The notes beneath the pieces are model-generated. The model saw only the letters and a program-made list of their open reading frames with translations. It was not told the origin of the DNA and did not search any database. A DNA stretch of 64,000 nucleotides from Geothrix fermentans DSM 14018 (GTDB lineage Bacteria > Acidobacteriota > Holophagae > Holophagales > Holophagaceae), in NCBI RefSeq assembly GCF_000428885.1, contig NZ_KE386810.1, forward strand, positions 84,217 to 148,216, written 5' to 3'. Of this stretch, positions 56,160 to 64,000 are shown piece after piece. Each line of letters opens with the position of its first letter. Within the stretch, counting starts at the first letter, position 1. The translations under genes and the position numbers were made by a program.

Positions 56160-57355
56160 ACAACCACCCAGCGCTCGAGCTTGAGCTTGCCCACCTTCAC
56201 CAGGAGGGACTGGCCGGAACGCAGCGAGAGGCGCAGGGCCGGATCCCCGGCCTTCTGGCCGTCCAGACTGACGGCCCCCTGGCCGATGAGGCGCTCGGCC
56301 TCCTTCCGGCTGGCAGCCAGGCCCCGGTCCACCAGCAGGCGGCTGAGGGGAACCTCGCCATCCGTGGGGGCCACGGCGACTTCGGGGGCCTCCTCCTGGC
56401 TCCGCTCGGAGAAGCGGCGCACCCACCGCTCCTCGGCCTCGCGGCCGGCCGCGGCGCCATGGAAATCCGACACGATCTGCCGGGCCAGGGCCTTCTTCGC
56501 ATCCATGGGATGGCCCCGCTTGAGGGTCTCGATCTCCGCGGGCAGCTTGTCCGTCAGCAGCAGGTACCAGTCCCACATGAGGCTGTCGCTGGCGCTCATG
56601 GCCTTGCCGAACTGGGTGTCCGCGTCCTCCATGAAGCCGATGTAGTTGCCCAGGGACTTGGACATCTTCTCCACGCCGTCCAGGCCCAGCAGCAGGGGCA
56701 CGGTGAGCACCACCTGGGGCTTCTGGCCCGAGGCCTCCTGGAGGATGCGGCCCTGCATCAGGTTGAATAGCTGGTCGTTGCCGCCCAGCTCCACATCCGC
56801 CTGGAGGGCCACGGAATCGTAGGCCTGGGTGAGGGGATAGAGCAGCTCGTGGAGCGAGATGGGCTCGCGGGCCTCCATGCGCTTGGCGAAGTCGTTGCGC
56901 TCCAGCATCTGGGCCACGGTGAACCGGGAGGCCAGGCGGATCCACTGCTCGCCATGGAGGGGATCCAGCCACTCGCTGTTGAAGCGGATCTTCGTCTTCT
57001 CGGGATCGAGGATCTTGAATACCTGGGCCTTGTAGGTTTCGGCGTTGGCCTCGATCTCCTCCCGGGAGAGGGCCGGGCGCGTGGCCTTCTTGCCCGTCGG
57101 ATCGCCGATGAGGCCCGTGAAGTCGCCGATGAGGAAGGTGACCTCGTGGCCCAGCTTCTGGAACTGCGCCATCTTGCGGATGAGCACGCCGTGGCCCAGG
57201 TGCAGGTCCGGGGCCGTGGGATCGAAGCCGGCCTTGATCCGCAAGGGCCGGCCCTCCTTCAGTTTGGCCTCCAGCTGTTCCACCTTGTGGCAGGTCACGG
57301 TGCCCTTCGTGAGCAGGGCAAGGGCATCAGATACGGATCCGGAAGCGGCGGTCAT
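56156..57355 (-). CDS. tyrS: Tyrosyl-tRNA synthetase
   Basis: 399 residues. Class I signatures are [12 protein letters not shown] (HIGH) and [11 protein letters not shown] (KMSKS), with [11 protein letters not shown] at the N-terminus and [11 protein letters not shown] for tyrosine recognition. A C-terminal S4 RNA-binding domain runs from [20 protein letters not shown]. The layout fits the TyrZ-type of bacterial enzymes. The ATG at 57355 is followed by a conserved start; upstream frame is not family-like. The stop overlaps the PATAN-SPOR gene. Confidence 0.96.
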   Translation of the reverse strand: MTAASGSVSDALALLTKGTVTCHKVEQLEAKLKEGRPLRIKAGFDPTAPDLHLGHGVLIRKMAQFQKLGHEVTFLIGDFTGLIGDPTGKKATRPALSREEIEANAETYKAQVFKILDPEKTKIRFNSEWLDPLHGEQWIRLASRFTVAQMLERNDFAKRMEAREPISLHELLYPLTQAYDSVALQADVELGGNDQLFNLMQGRILQEASGQKPQVVLTVPLLLGLDGVEKMSKSLGNYIGFMEDADTQFGKAMSASDSLMWDWYLLLTDKLPAEIETLKRGHPMDAKKALARQIVSDFHGAAAGREAEERWVRRFSERSQEEAPEVAVAPTDGEVPLSRLLVDRGLAASRKEAERLIGQGAVSLDGQKAGDPALRLSLRSGQSLLVKVGKLKLERWVVV

Positions 57356-57422
57356 GCTTGAATCTTGGCGGAAAACCCGCGGATCCTCAATGCGGAACGG
57401 TCCGGGGACACCGGGGGTCCGG

Positions 57423-57974
57423 TCAGCGGACGTCCACTTCCTGGACGCGGCGGGGCCCCTTGTCCCCGGATTTCCGGGCGCTTTCGAAGGTGACGTAGAC
57501 GGCGCGGCCGGATTTCGGGCTCCAGCCCACCTCCACCGGCCCACCGAGGTGGTGGTTGATGCGGAGCCCCTGGTGCTCCATGAGGTCCGGCGTCAGGTCC
57601 GGGGCCGGGGCCAGGTCCTTCTGCCACCCGGCGGCGGCCTGAAGGAAGGCGGATTCCGTGGGCCAGGTCTTCGCCAGCCCAGGATTCGCCGCGTAGAGGG
57701 CGCGGCAGCCCTCGGGCGTGCGGAGCTGGTCCACCACCAGGCGGAAGTCCTCCCAGTCCGGGCGGACCTTGTCCAGGGCGAAGCCCATGACCTGGTTCTT
57801 GAGGCCCTCGGGGTCCTTCTTGGCCCGGTTGGCCACATAGGCGACCCCGCCCACGCAGGTGACGAGGGCCACCAGGAAGGCGATGCCGCAGCCCATGAGG
57901 ACCTTCGCCCAGGTGGGCAGGCCCGCCTTGGCGGGAACCCCGTGCCCGCCGTTGTCCCAGGATGAGTCAGCCAT
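57423..57974 (-). CDS. Small single-pass membrane protein, unknown function
   Basis: 183 residues. A cytoplasmic Gly-rich N-terminus (about 20 residues) is followed by one transmembrane helix ([21 protein letters not shown]) and a soluble periplasmic domain with no motif I recognise; the C-terminus is Arg/Asp-rich ([11 protein letters not shown]). Cys residues occur in the helix and once after it. It lies 9 bases after the PhoH-family gene, probably in one transcript with it, and 67 bases before tyrS. Confidence 0.7.
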   Translation of the reverse strand: MADSSWDNGGHGVPAKAGLPTWAKVLMGCGIAFLVALVTCVGGVAYVANRAKKDPEGLKNQVMGFALDKVRPDWEDFRLVVDQLRTPEGCRALYAANPGLAKTWPTESAFLQAAAGWQKDLAPAPDLTPDLMEHQGLRINHHLGGPVEVGWSPKSGRAVYVTFESARKSGDKGPRRVQEVDVR

Positions 57975-57983
57975 GGAAGGCTC

Positions 57984-59315
57984 CTAGAGCAGGTTGCTCG
58001 CCAGCTCCGCCAGCTTGCTGCGCTCGCCCTTCTGGAGCGTCACATGGCCGGAGATGTCGAGGTGCTTGAAGTGGTCCGCCAGGAAGCTGAGGCCGTTGGT
58101 GCTGGCGTCCACGTAGGGGTTGTCGATCTGCTGGGGATCGCCCGTGAAGATGACCTTGGTGCCCTCGCCGGCCCGGGTGAGGATGGTCTTCACCTCGTGG
58201 GGCGTGAGGTTCTGGGCTTCGTCCACCACCAGGTACTGCTTGGGGATGCTGCGGCCCCGGATGTAGGTGAGGGGCTCCACGCTGAGGTAGCCCGCCTCCT
58301 CCAGCTGGCCGGCGCTCATGGTGCTGCGGCGCCGGGCCTCGGTGTTGGCGGCCACGATGAACTCGAGGTTGTCGTAGATGGGCTGCATGTAGGGACGCAG
58401 CTTCTCGCCCACGTCTCCGGGCAGGTAGCCCAGGTCGCGGCCCATGGGCATCACCGGGCGGCTCACCAGGAGCTTGTCGTAGGCTTCGTCGTCCACCACC
58501 TGCTGGAGGCCCGCCGCGATGGCCAGCAGGGTCTTGCCCGTGCCCGCCTTGCCCAGCAGGGTGACCACCTGCACCGTGGGATCCAGCAGCAGCTCCATGG
58601 CGAACTGCTGCTCGCGGTTGCGGGGCTTGATGCCCCAGGGATAGGCCTCCATGCGCTTCATGGGTCGCAGGAGCCCCTCTCCGGCCATGAAGCGGGCCAG
58701 GGCCGTGTGGCTGGGGTTGGACTGGTCCACCAGGGTGAGGAACTGGTTGGGCTGGAGGTTCAGCTTGGGATCCGGCTGGAGGCCGCCGTCGTAGAGCTGG
58801 TCCACCTGCGCAGGCTCCACCTCCCAGGACTTGTGGCCGGTGTACAGCTCGTCCATCTCCACCCGGTCCGTGGTGTAGTCCTCGGCCAGGATGCCGATGG
58901 CGTCGGCCTTGATGCGGAGGTTGGTGTCCTTGGTGACCAGGACGACCTTTTCCTTGAGGGTGCCCACGAGCTGCTTGGCGCAGGCCAGGATCTGATTGTC
59001 GGCCTTGTGCTTGTCCTCGCGCAGTATGCCGATGTCCAGGGGATGATTCTCCACATCCACCTTGAGGGAGCCGCCGCCCTCCAGAGGCACGCCGAGACTG
59101 AGGCTGCCGCTGGCCCTGAGCTTGTCCAGCATCCGCGAGACCGTGCGGGCGTTGCGGCCCACCTCGGTCTGGTCCTTCTTGAAGTGATCCACCTCCTCGA
59201 TGACCACGATGGGCAGCACCACATCGTGTTCCTGGAAGTGGAGGATGGAGTTCGGATCGTGCAGGAGGACGTTCGTATCCAGGACGAAGACTTTCTTGCT
59301 GGATGGTGGGACCAA
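57984..59315 (-). CDS. PIN-domain PhoH-family ATPase
   Basis: 443 residues joining an N-terminal PIN nuclease domain (VFVLDTNVLLHDP, with acidic residues in VVIEEVDHFKK and LVTKDTNLRIKAD) to a PhoH ATPase domain with Walker A LLGKAGTGKTLLAIA and Walker B YLVVDEAQNLTPHE. The PIN-PhoH pairing (as in YlaK-type and PhoH2 proteins) suggests RNA unwinding and cleavage. The start is a TTG with GGAGG 5 bases upstream; no ATG precedes the PIN motif closely enough. Divergent from the first prolyl oligopeptidase. Confidence 0.92.
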   Translation of the reverse strand: MVPPSSKKVFVLDTNVLLHDPNSILHFQEHDVVLPIVVIEEVDHFKKDQTEVGRNARTVSRMLDKLRASGSLSLGVPLEGGGSLKVDVENHPLDIGILREDKHKADNQILACAKQLVGTLKEKVVLVTKDTNLRIKADAIGILAEDYTTDRVEMDELYTGHKSWEVEPAQVDQLYDGGLQPDPKLNLQPNQFLTLVDQSNPSHTALARFMAGEGLLRPMKRMEAYPWGIKPRNREQQFAMELLLDPTVQVVTLLGKAGTGKTLLAIAAGLQQVVDDEAYDKLLVSRPVMPMGRDLGYLPGDVGEKLRPYMQPIYDNLEFIVAANTEARRRSTMSAGQLEEAGYLSVEPLTYIRGRSIPKQYLVVDEAQNLTPHEVKTILTRAGEGTKVIFTGDPQQIDNPYVDASTNGLSFLADHFKHLDISGHVTLQKGERSKLAELASNLL

Positions 59316-59420
59316 AGAGACCTCCAGGGCTGCCCGCACCCTACCACCAAGCGGCCGGCCTTGCACGGCTGGGATTCCACCGCCCGCTGGTGGGAAAATG
59401 GCCCCTCTGGAGACCCCATC

Positions 59421-61535
<2,115 letters not shown>

Positions 61536-61574
61536 TTCGCGTTTGACGACATAAACATAGTGATGCGATGTATG

Positions 61575-61609
61575 CTGGGAACCTCCCCCCTGCCTCCGGA
61601 GGTTCCCAG
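61575..61609 (+). promoter_or_regulatory. Hairpin hiding the ribosome-binding site of the second peptidase
   Basis: CTGGGAACCTCC (61575-61586) pairs perfectly with GGAGGTTCCCAG (61598-61609) over an 11-base loop. The right arm contains the GGAGG ribosome-binding site and ends at the base before the ATG. No T run follows, so this is not a simple terminator; it could control translation, for example by temperature, a ligand or translation of upstream RNA. Confidence 0.6.
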
Positions 61610-63751
<2,142 letters not shown>

Positions 63752-63791
63752 TTGATTCCAGGGCCTTCCCAGGGCAAACTGGGAGGCCAGC

Positions 63792-63867
63792 GCCAACTTA
63801 GCTCAGCTGGTAGAGCAGCTGATTCGTAATCAGCAGGTCGCAGGTTCGAATCCTGTAGTTGGCTCCA
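63792..63867 (+). tRNA. tRNA-Thr (anticodon CGU)
   Basis: 76 bases including an encoded CCA. The acceptor stem GCCAACT/AGTTGGC is perfect, the D arm is GCTCAGCTGGTAGAGC, the anticodon stem GCTGA/TCAGC encloses TTCGTAA (anticodon CGT, reading ACG), and the T arm has GCAGGTTCGAATCCTGT. Confidence 0.96.
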
Positions 63868-63920
63868 AAAAAGGCCCCCATCCGGGGGCCTTTTTTGGAG
63901 CCAAGGATTCGAACCTGCGA
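63838..63920. repeat. Inverted partial copy of the tRNA-Thr 3' end
   Basis: Read on the minus strand, 63884-63920 repeats the tRNA T arm, the acceptor tail and the terminator arm (63838-63879), except that five bases (TGTAG) between the T arm and TTGGCTCC are missing. The centre of symmetry is the terminator loop. Confidence 0.7.
63865..63898 (+). terminator. tRNA terminator
   Basis: Stem CCAAAAAAGGCCCCC / GGGGGCCTTTTTTGG with a four-base loop, and T6 within the right arm. The pairing extends 4 more base pairs into the tRNA 3' end (19 bp in all, 63861-63902). Confidence 0.9.
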
Positions 63921-63999
63921 GTGGGACCGCCCGAGGCGCGACTTGATGTCGCGCCGAAGCGGGACCGGCGACTGGCGAAGCCAGGCGCAGTTCGAATCC
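63905..63999. repeat. Palindromic element bounded by TTCGAA T-arm sequences
   Basis: GGATTCGAAC (63905) and GTTCGAATCC (63990) are perfect inverted ends of a 95-base stretch that contains an 8-bp hairpin GGCGCGAC/GTCGCGCC (63935-63955) and a CTGGC/GCCAG stem (63972-63984). No coding content. It reaches the window edge, so its true boundary is unknown. Confidence 0.5.
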
Positions 64000-64000
64000 C

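Noticed and set aside
58044..59420. N-terminal extension of the first prolyl oligopeptidase on the plus strand
   Set aside because: It is antisense to the PIN-PhoH gene; the real protein starts at the signal peptide at 59421.

Overview
The window is a GC-rich (roughly two-thirds G+C or more), densely coded piece of a Gram-negative bacterial chromosome. LPS genes (lpxC, lptB and an LptC/LptA-like exporter), futalosine-route menaquinone synthesis (mqnC), fused multiheme c/b cytochromes, a split-type methylmalonyl-CoA mutase and BNR-repeat and prolyl-oligopeptidase secreted proteins together suggest an Acidobacteriota-like bacterium, perhaps of the Geothrix/Holophaga group. That placement is inference from gene content; no rRNA lies in the window. 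I see no prophage, insertion sequence, integrase or CRISPR array. All genes look intact, and no gene-free stretch exceeds 300 bases.

Layout. 10-8173 (+): an alpha-2-macroglobulin-type protein, a small secreted protein, a serine-transpeptidase-like protein, a zincin/SpoIID-like protein and a GIY-YIG protein, all overlapping end to start. 8157-12182: an Arg/Pro-rich secreted protein (-), rpe (-), a ParB-fold-like orphan (+) and an amidohydrolase (-). 12456-16546 (+): a membrane PAS-GGDEF-EAL protein and an acyl-CoA mutase large subunit. 16659-21538 (+): an electron-transfer locus with two 11-heme cytochrome c/b fusions flanked by two small c-type cytochromes, preceded by a terminator and a CRP-family-like dyad. 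21600-27956 (-): coaE fused in frame to tldD, then a macro-domain gene, tldE/pmbA, a methyltransferase and a phosphohexomutase. 28094-38576 (+): accA, recJ, an LptC/LptA-like gene, a large BNR/VPS10-like gene, lptB, rpoN and hpf.

38653-41808 (+): a 54-residue zinc-ribbon gene, mqnC and ilvD. 41816-49966 (-): a complete histidine operon, hisD-hisC(HAD)-hisB-hisH-hisA-hisF-hisIE-hisZ-hisG. 50137-51738 (+): a hybrid histidine kinase. 51746-59315 (-): lpxC, ispD, rlpA, a PATAN/DUF4388-SPOR protein, tyrS, a small membrane protein and a PIN-PhoH ATPase. 59421-63751 (+): two tandem prolyl oligopeptidases. The window ends with tRNA-Thr(CGU), its terminator and an inverted partial copy of the tRNA 3' end.

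How the genes work together. The cytochrome locus looks like a menaquinol-oxidising conduit: b-type membrane domains pass electrons to multiheme periplasmic domains and then to small carriers, and mqnC makes the quinone. The histidine operon encodes every step; its one apparent gap, histidinol-phosphatase, is plausibly filled by the HAD domain fused to HisC. The points most worth a second look are the HisC-HAD fusion, the CoaE-TldD fusion, the cytochrome locus, the hairpin covering the ribosome-binding site of the second peptidase, and the inverted tRNA fragment at the right edge.
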